Counted from the stretch's first letter, positions 29,818 to 39,978 are shown. The stretch: DNA of 64,000 nucleotides from an uncultured Pelagibacteraceae bacterium (GCA_902566785.1 CACFKI010000003.1:1-64000); one strand, 5' to 3'. A program made the numbers and translations. Notes: a model not told the origin generated them from the letters alone.

Positions 29818-30681
29818 TTACATTGATGCGTCAAAGCCAAACCACTTAGTTGCAAGTTCACTAATTTTTCCAGCTTTTCTTGCTTTATCAATAGCTTTAT
29901 TGAAATCTACAAGCAGTTGAGCATCTCTTTTACCAAGAGCTGAGTCTGAACCAAATTGTGCTTCTTGTCTTAAGCCAACACCTACACCATTACCAAAGTG
30001 CCCGCCTGAAAAAGTTGGTCCAACTAATACTACATCTTTTCCAGATTTGTCTGCATAATCAGTAAATGCTACTGCAGCAGCTAATGCTGCATCACATCTT
30101 CCAGCAGCTAAATCTAGATTAACTTCATCTTGAGTTTTGTATGTTCTAACATTAACAGAACCTACATCACCTGACTCTAAAAAGTTTTGGTGAATTGTTC
30201 CAGTTTGAGTACAAACAGTTTTGCCAGCTAATGCACCTGTAATTGTTTTAAGTGCAGCCTTCACATCTTTTCCACCTAAAGATAGGTTTATACCTTCAGG
30301 AGTATCCATGCCTTCAAGATCAGAACCTTTCATTACCGCAAGAGACGCTACTTCATCAGCATACCCTTGAGAAAAAGTTATTACTTTTTTTCTCTCATCA
30401 GTAATAGACATACCTGCCATTATTGCATCGTATTTTCTCATCCTTAAAGCTGGAATCATTCCATCCCAGTCTTGTTCAACTATTTTACAATTTCTTTCCA
30501 TGTAAATGCATAGCCAGTTTGCAAGTTCAACCTCAAAACCTATAAGTTTTCCATCTTCAGATTTAGAATTCCATGGAGGGTAAGCGCCCTCTGTTGCAAT
30601 TCTAATTGTGTCTGCAGATAGGGTTGAAGTAAAAAGAATTAAAGAAGCAAAAACGCTTAATATAATTTTTTTAAATTTCAT
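29818..30681 (-). CDS. periplasmic lysine/arginine/ornithine-type amino-acid binding protein
   Basis: Signal peptide; IRIATEGAYPPWNSKSEDGKLIGFEVELANWLC, DGMIPALRMRKYDAIMAGMSITDERK. Confidence 0.9.
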   Translation of the reverse strand: MKFKKIILSVFASLILFTSTLSADTIRIATEGAYPPWNSKSEDGKLIGFEVELANWLCIYMERNCKIVEQDWDGMIPALRMRKYDAIMAGMSITDERKKVITFSQGYADEVASLAVMKGSDLEGMDTPEGINLSLGGKDVKAALKTITGALAGKTVCTQTGTIHQNFLESGDVGSVNVRTYKTQDEVNLDLAAGRCDAALAAAVAFTDYADKSGKDVVLVGPTFSGGHFGNGVGVGLRQEAQFGSDSALGKRDAQLLVDFNKAIDKARKAGKISELATKWFGFDASM

Positions 30682-30750
30682 TATTTTCCCCCGTATTAAT
30701 ATTAATATAATTATATTATTCCATAATTTTTGGGATTTAAAAAGACAAAA

Positions 30751-31791
30751 TTAATGATTTATTGACGAGTAAAAATTCCAAGAACTGTCGAAACTTGGAA
30801 TATAAACTCTATCTAAGGTAGCATTACCAAAATTTTTGTTAAAAACTTTTAGCCAATTTTCAACTTGTTTAGGTTTTTTATCTTGGCTACCAACCTGTGC
30901 GGTTATTACTCCATTAGGTTTTAAAACCCTTACCAATGAGTCCATATTTTTCGCTGCAAGATCAATACAAAATTGATCGTCATTTAAATCTATAAAAATT
31001 TTATCATAACTGTCATCCTCAACTTTTTTGATACTTTGAAATGCATCTCCCCAAACACATTTAACAGAATTTTTTTCAGTAGCATTTTTCCCTATCGAAC
31101 CAATATGCTTTTTACAAACTTCAACTACCTCAGGGTCCAATTCATACCAATCGATAAATCCAAAACCTTTTGAAATACACTCTCTTGCAACACCACCATC
31201 ACCACCGCCAATGATTGCAGCTCTATCTTTGCTATTATTTAATTTTAGAGCTGAGTTAACAAAGGTTCCGCTGTAAATATGTTCATCTTTTTCAGCAACT
31301 TGTAAATCATTATCTATAAATAAAGATTTTCCATACTCAACTAGATCTAGGATTTCAACATGTTGGCCTACTTTTGAAGTAAAATCTTCTAAAACTTCTT
31401 TTACAAGATAATTCTTCTTTAAACCTTTTGTACTAGTAAGATCATGATAAAACGAAATTGTATCTCTATTTAATTCTTTTTTAATAATTCTTTTGTGGTC
31501 AATTTCTTTTTTTAAGACTTCCAATGCAATTGATGGTGAAACAGTTCCACATGTATAAAAATCAAAACTAATTATTCCTTTTTCTGGATAGGTGTGAAAA
31601 CTAATATGACTTTCAGCTAATAGAGCTACCAAAGTAAAACCTTGAGGTTCAAATTTATATTTTGCTATATTTAAAACAGTAACTTTTGCTTTGTCTGCAA
31701 TTTTATGTACTAGACCTTCATAAAAAGAAGGATCATACTCTTTTCTTGTTCCAATAATATCTAAGGTAACATGCTCCCCAACTTTAATCAT
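30751..31791 (-). CDS. fused S-adenosylmethionine decarboxylase (SpeD) - spermidine synthase (SpeE)
   Basis: N-terminal LLAESHISFHTYPEKGIISFDFYTCG (SpeD cleavage-site motif); C-terminal AAIIGGGDGGVARECISKG, YELDPEVVEVCKKH. Confidence 0.92.
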   Translation of the reverse strand: MIKVGEHVTLDIIGTRKEYDPSFYEGLVHKIADKAKVTVLNIAKYKFEPQGFTLVALLAESHISFHTYPEKGIISFDFYTCGTVSPSIALEVLKKEIDHKRIIKKELNRDTISFYHDLTSTKGLKKNYLVKEVLEDFTSKVGQHVEILDLVEYGKSLFIDNDLQVAEKDEHIYSGTFVNSALKLNNSKDRAAIIGGGDGGVARECISKGFGFIDWYELDPEVVEVCKKHIGSIGKNATEKNSVKCVWGDAFQSIKKVEDDSYDKIFIDLNDDQFCIDLAAKNMDSLVRVLKPNGVITAQVGSQDKKPKQVENWLKVFNKNFGNATLDRVYIPSFDSSWNFYSSINH

Positions 31792-31794
31792 AAA

Positions 31795-32454
31795 TTACTC
31801 TTTTTTATAATTTTTAGCTTTTTCCAAAACTTTTTTCATTTCTTCAAACGAAAGAATCTTTGGATCTCCTATTTTTAGAGCAATAACATATTGATGGCAA
31901 ATATTTTCTATCTCTAACGCTAGTTCAAAAGCTTCTTCTAAATTATTTCCAAAAGCAACCTGGCCGTGATTTGACATCAAGCATGCTTTTCTATTTTCTA
32001 GAGCTTTAATAACATTATTAGATAGTTCTTTAGTTCCAAAAGTTGCGTAATTTGCACATTTAATATCTTCACCACCTGCTAATGCTACCATGTAATGAAA
32101 AGGTGGAACAGGTTTTCCATGTGATGAAACTGCAGTAGCATTTGGTGAGTGAGCATGGACTATAGCTTTAGCTTCTTTTTTATTTTTATAAATATCATGG
32201 TGAAATCTCCATTCAGAGGAGGGATTTTTAACTTTTTCATCTAAGGATTCGCTTTTTTTATTAAAAGGCATAAATACAATATCCTCAGGTTTTAAATTTT
32301 CATATTTTTTTCCTGATGGAGTAATTAAATATCCATCTTTATCATCCTCATTTATACGAATAGAAATATTTCCAGATCTTAGAGGAGATAAATTGGTACT
32401 GTTTAATTTTAATGAAAATTCAATAATTTGTTTTCTATAATCTAAATTCTTCAT
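31795..32454 (-). CDS. class II aldolase, FucA/Ald2-like
   Basis: PSSEWRFHHDIYKNKKEAKAIVHAHSPNATAVS, FHYMVALAGGEDIKCANYATFGTKELSNNVIKALENRKACLMSNHGQVA; strongly FucA-like. Confidence 0.87.
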   Translation of the reverse strand: MKNLDYRKQIIEFSLKLNSTNLSPLRSGNISIRINEDDKDGYLITPSGKKYENLKPEDIVFMPFNKKSESLDEKVKNPSSEWRFHHDIYKNKKEAKAIVHAHSPNATAVSSHGKPVPPFHYMVALAGGEDIKCANYATFGTKELSNNVIKALENRKACLMSNHGQVAFGNNLEEAFELALEIENICHQYVIALKIGDPKILSFEEMKKVLEKAKNYKKE

Positions 32455-33521
32455 TTAAAAAGATTTTTTAAACCTAGTTCAGATGCTTCACAAATTCCTT
32501 TTTCAGTGATTAAACCACTTATATATTTTGCTGGAGTTACATCAAAAGCTAAGTTCATAGCTTTGCTTTTTTTTGGGTATATTTGAACTTTTTTTATAAT
32601 CCCGTTTTCATCTAAACCTTCAATTTGCGAAAGTTCCTCTGAATTTCTTTCTTCAATTGGAATATCTTTGTAATTTTTAATATTCCAATCTATTGTTGAG
32701 CTTGGCAAAGCAACATAAAAAGGAATATTATTATCATGAGCTGCTAGTGCTTTAAGGTATGTTCCAACTTTATTGCATACATCACCATTAGCTAAAGTTC
32801 TATCAGTTCCTACAATACACATGTCTACATCACCTCTTTGCATTAATATACCACCAGTATTATCTGCAATAATTGTATTCTTAATTCCCTCTTCATTTAG
32901 TTCATATGAAGTTAAATTTGCACCTTGATTTCTTGGTCTTGTTTCATCTGCCCAAACATGAACTGGAATACCTTTTTTATGCGCATGATAAATTGGAGAT
33001 GTTGCGGTTCCCCAATCAATTGTTGCAAGCCAACCAGCGTTACAATGTGTTAAAATATTTACAGTATCTTTTTTTTTATTATAGATTTTTTCAATTACCC
33101 TAAGTCCATTGATGCCTATGCTTTTACAAAATGAAATATCCTCTTTACAGATCAATTGTGCTTCATTTAATGCTATTTCTAAAATTTTATCACTATTTAA
33201 ACCTGATAGCTTATTCATCATTCTATCTACAGCCCACTTCAAATTTATTGCTGTTGGTCTAGCATTTATCAATTCTCTGGCCGATGTTTTTAAAAAAGAA
33301 TGATCGGTATTTTCAATGATTGAAAGAACTATTCCGTAAGCAGCTGTAGCCCCAATTAAAGGTGCGCCCCTGACCTCCATTTTTTTTATAGCATTTATTG
33401 TGTCTTTTACTGTTTTAAGATCTTTAATTACAAATTTGTGAGGAAGTTTAGTTTGATCGATAATTTTCACAGTATTATTTTCAAACCAAATTGTACGGTA
33501 TTCTTTACCTTCTATTTTCAT
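32451..33521 (-). CDS. mtnA: S-methyl-5-thioribose-1-phosphate isomerase
   Basis: MEVRGAPLIGATAAYG, ILTHCNAGWLATIDWGTA, DETRPRNQGANLTSYEL, VGTDRTLANGDVCNKVGTY. Confidence 0.95.
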   Translation of the reverse strand: MKIEGKEYRTIWFENNTVKIIDQTKLPHKFVIKDLKTVKDTINAIKKMEVRGAPLIGATAAYGIVLSIIENTDHSFLKTSARELINARPTAINLKWAVDRMMNKLSGLNSDKILEIALNEAQLICKEDISFCKSIGINGLRVIEKIYNKKKDTVNILTHCNAGWLATIDWGTATSPIYHAHKKGIPVHVWADETRPRNQGANLTSYELNEEGIKNTIIADNTGGILMQRGDVDMCIVGTDRTLANGDVCNKVGTYLKALAAHDNNIPFYVALPSSTIDWNIKNYKDIPIEERNSEELSQIEGLDENGIIKKVQIYPKKSKAMNLAFDVTPAKYISGLITEKGICEASELGLKNLFK

Positions 33522-34387
33522 TTATTTAAAACTCTTCCTGCTACAGTTTTAAGTTTATCTTTTGTTTTTTGAGTTCTTTTTTCCGGGGCTGTAATAATTG
33601 CAACATCTAAACAATTATTTGTAGGATCTTTAGGGTCAATATAGTTTTCAAAATTTTCAATTAGGTTTTTAATCATACTTTTAGCTTTTTCAGCATTGCC
33701 TAATAAAACTTTTATTACAGATTGGACATCTACATTCTTATGATCAGGATGCCAACAATCATAATCCGTTATCATTGAAACTGATGCATACCTTATTTCT
33801 GCCTCTCTAGCTAATTTTGCTTCTGGCATATTTGTCATTCCAATCACATCTGCTTTCCAGGATCTATAAAGATTAGATTCTGCAAAAGTTGAAAATTGAG
33901 GTCCTTCCATAACAACATATGTCCCTCCTCTTTGATAAGATATACTTTCTTTTTTAATCGCTTCTTCACATGCATTCATAAGACCATTTGAAGTAGGATG
34001 AGCCATTGAAACATGAGCAACTATCTCATCATCAAAAAAAGTTTTGTTTCTTGCAAAAGTTCTATCAATAAACTGATCTACTATAACAAATTTACCAGGT
34101 TCCAAATTCTCTTTTAGCGATCCAACAGCAGAAACTGATACAATATCTGTTACGCCTAATTGTTTAAGTGCATCTATATTTGCTCTAAAATTAATTTTTG
34201 AAGGGGATATAAAGTGACCTTTTCCATGTCTTGGAAGAAAAAATACTTCTTTTTCATTTAATTTAGTTTTAAGAATTTGATCTGATGGATATCCCCAGGG
34301 TGTTTTTATATCTAAAAACTCCCTATCTTTAAATTCTTCCACATCATATAGGCCACTGCCTCCAATAATACCTAATTTGTTTGTCAT
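33518..34387 (-). CDS. mtnP: S-methyl-5'-thioadenosine phosphorylase
   Basis: IGIIGGSGLYD, FLPRHGKGHFISPSKINFRANI, VVMEGPQFSTFAESNLYR, VIGMTNMPEAKLAREAEI. Confidence 0.95.
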   Translation of the reverse strand: MTNKLGIIGGSGLYDVEEFKDREFLDIKTPWGYPSDQILKTKLNEKEVFFLPRHGKGHFISPSKINFRANIDALKQLGVTDIVSVSAVGSLKENLEPGKFVIVDQFIDRTFARNKTFFDDEIVAHVSMAHPTSNGLMNACEEAIKKESISYQRGGTYVVMEGPQFSTFAESNLYRSWKADVIGMTNMPEAKLAREAEIRYASVSMITDYDCWHPDHKNVDVQSVIKVLLGNAEKAKSMIKNLIENFENYIDPKDPTNNCLDVAIITAPEKRTQKTKDKLKTVAGRVLNK

Positions 34388-34427
34388 ATTATTTAAAATG
34401 ATTTAATTATTTATAACTCAAAAATTT

Positions 34428-34955
34428 ATGGATTTAAAAGAATATATTAGATCAATACCAGACTATCCAAAAAAAGGTATTTTATTTAGGGACATTACTA
34501 CTTTAATTAAAAATGAAAGTGCTTTTGCAGAAACAATTAATCAAATTGTAGAAAGATCTAAAAATTACAAATTTGATAAGATTGCAGCAATAGAATCAAG
34601 AGGATTTGTTTTTGCATCAGCTGTATCATATTTGTTAAAAAAGCCATTCATATTATTAAGAAAAAAAAACAAATTGCCTGCTGATACTTACTCTGTAGAT
34701 TTTGAACTTGAGTATGGTACAGCAACAATTGAGATGCACAAAGACTCAATTAATGAAAATGATTCCGTTTTAATTATAGATGATCTTATTGCAACTGGTG
34801 GAACTGCTAAAGCTGCTGCAAAACTAATAGAAATGTCAAAAGGAAATGTATCTACATTTATATTTGTTATCAATCTTTTTGACCTTGGTGGATGTGATGA
34901 TTTAATTAAAAATGGTTACAAAGTTGAAAATTTAATTGAATTCCCTGGGCATTAG
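34428..34955 (+). CDS. apt: adenine phosphoribosyltransferase
   Basis: IRSIPDYPKKGILFRDITTLI, AAIESRGFVFASAVSYLL, VLIIDDLIATGGTAKAAAKLIE. Confidence 0.95.
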   Translation: MDLKEYIRSIPDYPKKGILFRDITTLIKNESAFAETINQIVERSKNYKFDKIAAIESRGFVFASAVSYLLKKPFILLRKKNKLPADTYSVDFELEYGTATIEMHKDSINENDSVLIIDDLIATGGTAKAAAKLIEMSKGNVSTFIFVINLFDLGGCDDLIKNGYKVENLIEFPGH

Positions 34956-34999
34956 AGATGTTGTTAAGGGAACAAAAATAGCTATTGTAAATTATTATA

Positions 35000-36022
35000 A
35001 TGAAAACATTATTAGTTACTGGTGGTCTTGGTTTTATAGGAAGCAATTTGATAGAATTGTTACTCAAAAAAAGATTTAGAGTAATAAATATAGATAAAGT
35101 TAGTTATTCCTCAAATTTTTATAATACAAAAGATTATAAAAATAATAAAAACTATAAGTTCATTAAATGTGATATTAACAATCAAATCAAAATAAATAAA
35201 ATATTAAATAAATATCATCCAGATTGTATTTTTAACTTAGCAGCTGAAACGCATGTTGATAGATCAATCGATAATGCTAAACATTTTATTAAAAGCAATA
35301 TCACTGGTGTCTTTTCATTACTTCAAGTTTGTAAATTCTACGCAAAAAAAAATAAAAAATTTAAATTTATTCATATATCTACTGATGAAGTTTATGGTGA
35401 TAAACTTAGGGGAAGATCCTTGGAAAATGATCCTTATAAACCTAGTTCACCCTATGCTGCATCCAAAGCGTCATCAGATCATTTGGTATATTCTTATATT
35501 AGAACTTTTGATTTTCCTGGAATCGTTACAAATTGCTCAAATAATTATGGACCAAAACAACATCCTGAAAAACTTATTCCAAAAATAATTTACAATATTT
35601 TAAACAATAGACCATTACCAATTTATGGAAAAGGAATTAATGAAAGAGAGTGGATTTACGTTGAGGATCATTGTGATGCACTTTTTAAAATTTATCAAAA
35701 AGGATTAATAGGAAACTTTTATAATATTGGATCCGATGTAGTTTTAAAAAACAATGCTTTAATTAAAAATATTCTTTCAATTGCAAAAAGAGAGATTAAA
35801 GTAGGTAAAAACGTCAAGATGGTATATGTAAAGGATAGACCAGGTCATGACTTAAGATATTCTTTAAATAGCCAAAAAATTATTAAAACCCTTAAATGGA
35901 AACCAAAAACAAAATTAACCAGTGGTTTAAAAAAAACATTTTTTTGGTATCAAAGTAATTTAAAATATTTTTATACACTTAGAAAAAAAGATATCGTCAA
36001 AAGATTAGGTCTAAAAAAATGA
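35000..36022 (+). CDS. rfbB: dTDP-glucose 4,6-dehydratase
   Basis: VTGGLGFIGSNLIELLL, NLAAETHVDRSIDNAKHFIKSNI, HISTDEVYGDKL, YAASKASSDHLV. Confidence 0.93.
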   Translation: MKTLLVTGGLGFIGSNLIELLLKKRFRVINIDKVSYSSNFYNTKDYKNNKNYKFIKCDINNQIKINKILNKYHPDCIFNLAAETHVDRSIDNAKHFIKSNITGVFSLLQVCKFYAKKNKKFKFIHISTDEVYGDKLRGRSLENDPYKPSSPYAASKASSDHLVYSYIRTFDFPGIVTNCSNNYGPKQHPEKLIPKIIYNILNNRPLPIYGKGINEREWIYVEDHCDALFKIYQKGLIGNFYNIGSDVVLKNNALIKNILSIAKREIKVGKNVKMVYVKDRPGHDLRYSLNSQKIIKTLKWKPKTKLTSGLKKTFFWYQSNLKYFYTLRKKDIVKRLGLKK

Positions 36023-36888
36023 TTAAAAAGGGGATAATATTATCAGGTGGACATGGAACAAGAATGAGTCCACTTACTAAAGCTGTAAATAAACAACTTT
36101 TACCAATTTATGATAAGCCATTAATTTATTATTCATTATCTATTCTGATGATGGCCAAAATAAAAGAGATTTTAATTATTGTAAACAAAGGTCAGATAGA
36201 TTTGTATAAAAAACTTTTACTTAATGGAAATAATTTAGGTATAAAAATTGAATATAAAGAGCAGAAGTATCCTAAAGGACTACCTGATGCTTTTATTTTG
36301 GGTAAAAAATTCATTGGAAAAAAAAATGTTGCATTAATTTTAGGTGATAATTTTTTTTATGGTAAATCTTTGGTTAGTAAACTTTTAAAATCCAGTAAGT
36401 TAAAAAAAGGTGCAGAGGTTTTTCTACATAAGGTAAATAACCCAAAATTATTTGGTGTAGCTAAATTAAATTCAAAAAAAGAAATAATTGGTATAAAAGA
36501 AAAACCAAAAAAAAAATATTCTAATTTGGCTATCACTGGATTATATTTTTTTGACAACCAAGTTGTTAAATTATCAAAAAGTTTGAAGCCATCAAAAAGA
36601 AAAGAGCTCGAAATAACTGATTTGCTGAGGAAATATCAATTAAAAAATCAACTTTTTTCAAATGATATTGGTAAAAAAGGTTTTTGGTTAGATGCGGGGT
36701 CTATGGAGGACTATTATAAAACAATTAAATTTGTAGGATCAATTCAAAAAAAGAAAAAAAAATATATAGGATGTTTAGAGGAAATTGCTTTAAAAAATAA
36801 ATGGATATCAAAAAAACATATTATTTCTTCAATAAAATTTTATGGAAACTGCGATTATTCGAATTACTTAAAAAAATTGATTAATTAA
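36019..36888 (+). CDS. rfbA: glucose-1-phosphate thymidylyltransferase
   Basis: GIILSGGHGTRMSPLTKAVNKQLLPIYDKPLIYYSLSILMMAKIKEILII, GFWLDAGSMEDYYKT. Confidence 0.92.
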   Translation: MIKKGIILSGGHGTRMSPLTKAVNKQLLPIYDKPLIYYSLSILMMAKIKEILIIVNKGQIDLYKKLLLNGNNLGIKIEYKEQKYPKGLPDAFILGKKFIGKKNVALILGDNFFYGKSLVSKLLKSSKLKKGAEVFLHKVNNPKLFGVAKLNSKKEIIGIKEKPKKKYSNLAITGLYFFDNQVVKLSKSLKPSKRKELEITDLLRKYQLKNQLFSNDIGKKGFWLDAGSMEDYYKTIKFVGSIQKKKKKYIGCLEEIALKNKWISKKHIISSIKFYGNCDYSNYLKKLIN

Positions 36889-38321
36889 TCTACTTTTACA
36901 AGTGTTAAATATAAATTTTGAAATTGTTTTTCTTCCAAAATAGTTTGATCTGAGATAATTTTTTTACAATTTTCTCCATAAACTAAATATGAACACAAAA
37001 TCCATAGCTTCTTGTATTCATTATTAATTTTATTATTTGATATATATTTTAATTGGCTATACTTATTTTGCTTTGAAATAAAATTTAAATAATTTTTATA
37101 AATTAAAAAATAATTTTTTTTTAAGTTTTCAGTTTTTGCAAAATTTAAATCAACATAATAATTCTTATTATTTGAATCATTTATAAATTGTAAAGCTAAA
37201 TTATATTGAGGTTTAAAGTACTTTCTATCTTCAAATAACTGTTTAAAATTTTGTTCCATGAACTGGTTTGCAAATGTAATTAATATTATAAATGAAATTA
37301 AAAAATTTTTAATGATTTTATTTTTTATCTCATAAATCAAAACAGAAAGTAAGATTATAATTGGAATTAAAACAAATATTATATATTTTGAAGTTATGAT
37401 TGGTTTATAAATTCCATACACAAGTGGCACAAAATAGGATAAAATTAATAGTGACAGTAAAATAATTAAATAATAATTTTTAAATAAAAAAGTTCTTAGT
37501 TTAAAAATTAGAAATAAAAGCAATAATAAATGTATAATACCAAGTAATCTTGAACCAAAATATTGTGAAAAATAAAAATTTGTGTAAAATTTTAAACTTG
37601 GTTGTTCATTCCATAAATAATCACCGCCTATTTTTAAATTAGAATAATGTAGGTATGTGATCATTAAAATTGAAAATCCAGTGATAGCTAAAGTAATTAA
37701 AAAATTTTTATCAATTGGATGCTTATTAATATATTGATAAATTGGCAAGATTGAAATCGAAGCAAAGATAATTAGAGAAAAGGGATGGGTTAATGTTAAA
37801 CAAATTTGTGTAATAAAAAATAAAAATAAAAGGTAATTTTTTTTTCTTTCTAAGTATTTAAAAATAGTAATTAAAGAAAGTGTAGCGATAAAGAACATAA
37901 GCATGTATGTTCTCATCTCCATAGAATATGAGATTAAAAAAACATTAAAACTTATTAAGAATATCCCAAGTTTATAAGTATTATTTTTTACAATTGTTTT
38001 AATCAAATAACCGCTTGAAAAAATACTTAGAATTCCAACAAATGATGAGAAATATCTTCCAACCCCAGGATCATAACCAAAAATTTTATGTAATAAATAA
38101 ATTATAAAATAGTAAAATTGTGGAGCTAGTTCTGTTGCTTTATGCCTCTCTATCATTTCGCTAAAATTTAAAGAGGGATCTGTAACCCAAAATGTAGCCA
38201 TTTCATCTATCCATAGATCATCATAATTGATATTAAATAATCTTAGGAATATTCCTATAATTAGAGAGATAAAAAGTATAAAATTAATTAAAGAGTTCGA
38301 ATTTACCATATAAAATTTCAA
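36885..38321 (-). CDS. polytopic glycosyltransferase (ArnT/PMT-like)
   Basis: DDLWIDEMATFWVTDP, multiple TM segments, 478 aa. Confidence 0.75.
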   Translation of the reverse strand: MKFYMVNSNSLINFILFISLIIGIFLRLFNINYDDLWIDEMATFWVTDPSLNFSEMIERHKATELAPQFYYFIIYLLHKIFGYDPGVGRYFSSFVGILSIFSSGYLIKTIVKNNTYKLGIFLISFNVFLISYSMEMRTYMLMFFIATLSLITIFKYLERKKNYLLFLFFITQICLTLTHPFSLIIFASISILPIYQYINKHPIDKNFLITLAITGFSILMITYLHYSNLKIGGDYLWNEQPSLKFYTNFYFSQYFGSRLLGIIHLLLLLFLIFKLRTFLFKNYYLIILLSLLILSYFVPLVYGIYKPIITSKYIIFVLIPIIILLSVLIYEIKNKIIKNFLISFIILITFANQFMEQNFKQLFEDRKYFKPQYNLALQFINDSNNKNYYVDLNFAKTENLKKNYFLIYKNYLNFISKQNKYSQLKYISNNKINNEYKKLWILCSYLVYGENCKKIISDQTILEEKQFQNLYLTLVKVD

Positions 38322-38386
38322 TTATTGCATAGCTATGCTTCATAATTAACATTTCTTAAATCTAATTTAAATTATATTAATTTGTA

Positions 38387-38941
38387 ATGAAAAATATCAA
38401 AGCAATAAAACCAACAATTAAAGCAAGTATTAGTAAAAATAAAGAAATTTTTAAAAAAGAATTCAAAAATTTTTTTGAATGGATTAAAGGTGCTCAATTA
38501 GTAGATTTAAATGAATGTGACACTTCAGAGGATCCTGTTAGACCAGAATTAGATAATAATTTTAGAACATCATTTGGAAGAAAAATTTATGGTGTAAAAT
38601 ATAAAGATCAAATACATGCTGTTATGTGTTTTGCATTTACCAATAAAATACCAAAGTCAGTAAAAGATCTTGATCAACTAAGTCAGGATGCTTTTTTACA
38701 AAGTGCCTTGAGAGATCAAAAAGTTGGTAAGATTGCTGTTGCATATACAGTCTGGTCTAAAAAAAAGGGGGGCGGTAAGTTAATTGTTAAAGAAGTTTTT
38801 AAAATGATAAAAAAATCAAATCACTTAAATAGGTTAGTAACACTTTCTCCTCTTACAGAAATGGCAACAAAATTCCATCTTAGAAATGGTGCAAAACTTC
38901 TAAGCGTAAATGAAAATACTCAAAATTTTGAATATAAATAA
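38387..38941 (+). CDS. hypothetical, possibly GNAT-like
   Basis: 184 aa; late FHLRNGAKLLSVNE resembles GNAT motif B; no firm assignment. Confidence 0.45.
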   Translation: MKNIKAIKPTIKASISKNKEIFKKEFKNFFEWIKGAQLVDLNECDTSEDPVRPELDNNFRTSFGRKIYGVKYKDQIHAVMCFAFTNKIPKSVKDLDQLSQDAFLQSALRDQKVGKIAVAYTVWSKKKGGGKLIVKEVFKMIKKSNHLNRLVTLSPLTEMATKFHLRNGAKLLSVNENTQNFEYK

Positions 38942-38946
38942 TATTT

Positions 38947-39023
38947 TGGTAGCGGGAAGTGGGATCGAACCACTGACCTCGGGCTTATGAGTCCCGCGCT
39001 CTAACCAACTGAGCTACCCCGCC
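38947..39023 (-). tRNA. tRNA with CAT anticodon (tRNA-Met elongator likely; tRNA-Ile2 not excluded)
   Basis: GGCGGGGTAGCTCAGTTGGTTAGAGCGCGGGACTCATAAGCCCGAGGTCAGTGGTTCGATCCCACTTCCCGCTACCA folds as a cloverleaf with encoded CCA. Confidence 0.95.
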
Positions 39024-39063
39024 ACTTTATCAACGATGTTTTATACTACTTTTAAAATTTGTT

Positions 39064-39924
39064 TCAATCAATTCTGTACCAAGATTTTTTTAATAATAGC
39101 CCATTGATACATCCACTTAATCTTGCTTTATAGAAGGCCTTTTTATTCTTATTTCCTAAAATTGAATATAAAATTGATTTACAAAATGCTGAGGTCAAGT
39201 TTTTAAAAATTTTTAAACAAGCATAAATATAGTTGTCGTGCTTGTGGTGGTAATAAAATTTTGACCACATCCAATGCCAGTTTTTTAAATATTCTATTTT
39301 AGACGAAAAATCAGGATCTGATGATGCTCCACCTTTATGATCAATAAAAGAATTTAAAATAACATAAATTTTTTGATTTATTTTTTTTACTCTTAAACAT
39401 AAATCATTATTTTCAAGATACAAAAAAAAGTTTTCATCAAAATAATTTTCATCTTTGAAACTATTTTTATTGATTAACATCGAGAATCCATCAATATCAT
39501 CAACTTCAAGAATATTAGCATTTATTACACCATACTTATTTCTAATTTTATAATTTGGATAATTTTTATCACTATGCAAAGGTGAAATAATAGCAAAATC
39601 AGAAATATCTAAACAAGATTTGGAAAGATTATCAAAAGTATCTTTTTGAAATGTAACATCGGGATTAAGAATATACGCAAATTGAGTTGCACATTTCTTG
39701 ATCCCTAAATTATTCGAAGCTCCAAATCCGGAATTTTCATTTAACAAAACCGTTAAATTTTTATATTTCTTCTCTAAGTCATTCTTTAAATTAAGATTTT
39801 TAGAGTTTTCTATTATAATTTTTATTGAATTTTCTGGTAATGAATTAAGGCAATTGTATATAATCTTTTCACTTTTATAAGTTACTATTATAAATGTTGT
39901 ATTTTCTATATTTATGTCCATCAA
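39064..39924 (-). CDS. glycosyltransferase family 2 (rhamnosyltransferase-like)
   Basis: TTFIIVTYKSEKIIYNCLNSLP, NSGFGASNNLGIKKC, YILNPDVTF, DENFFLYLENNDLCLR. Confidence 0.85.
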   Translation of the reverse strand: MMDINIENTTFIIVTYKSEKIIYNCLNSLPENSIKIIIENSKNLNLKNDLEKKYKNLTVLLNENSGFGASNNLGIKKCATQFAYILNPDVTFQKDTFDNLSKSCLDISDFAIISPLHSDKNYPNYKIRNKYGVINANILEVDDIDGFSMLINKNSFKDENYFDENFFLYLENNDLCLRVKKINQKIYVILNSFIDHKGGASSDPDFSSKIEYLKNWHWMWSKFYYHHKHDNYIYACLKIFKNLTSAFCKSILYSILGNKNKKAFYKARLSGCINGLLLKKSWYRID

Positions 39925-39978
39925 GAAAAATAAGTATACTTAAAGTAGTGATTATTGTAAAAAAAATTATCGTTAAAT

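Noticed and set aside
31795-32454. Annotation as MtnB (methylthioribulose-1-P dehydratase)
   Set aside because: Motifs are much closer to FucA/Ald2-type aldolases; kept as class II aldolase
38947-39023. tRNA as a phage/island attachment site
   Set aside because: No integrase in the window and no repeated tRNA 3' end noticed nearby; a systematic repeat search would be needed
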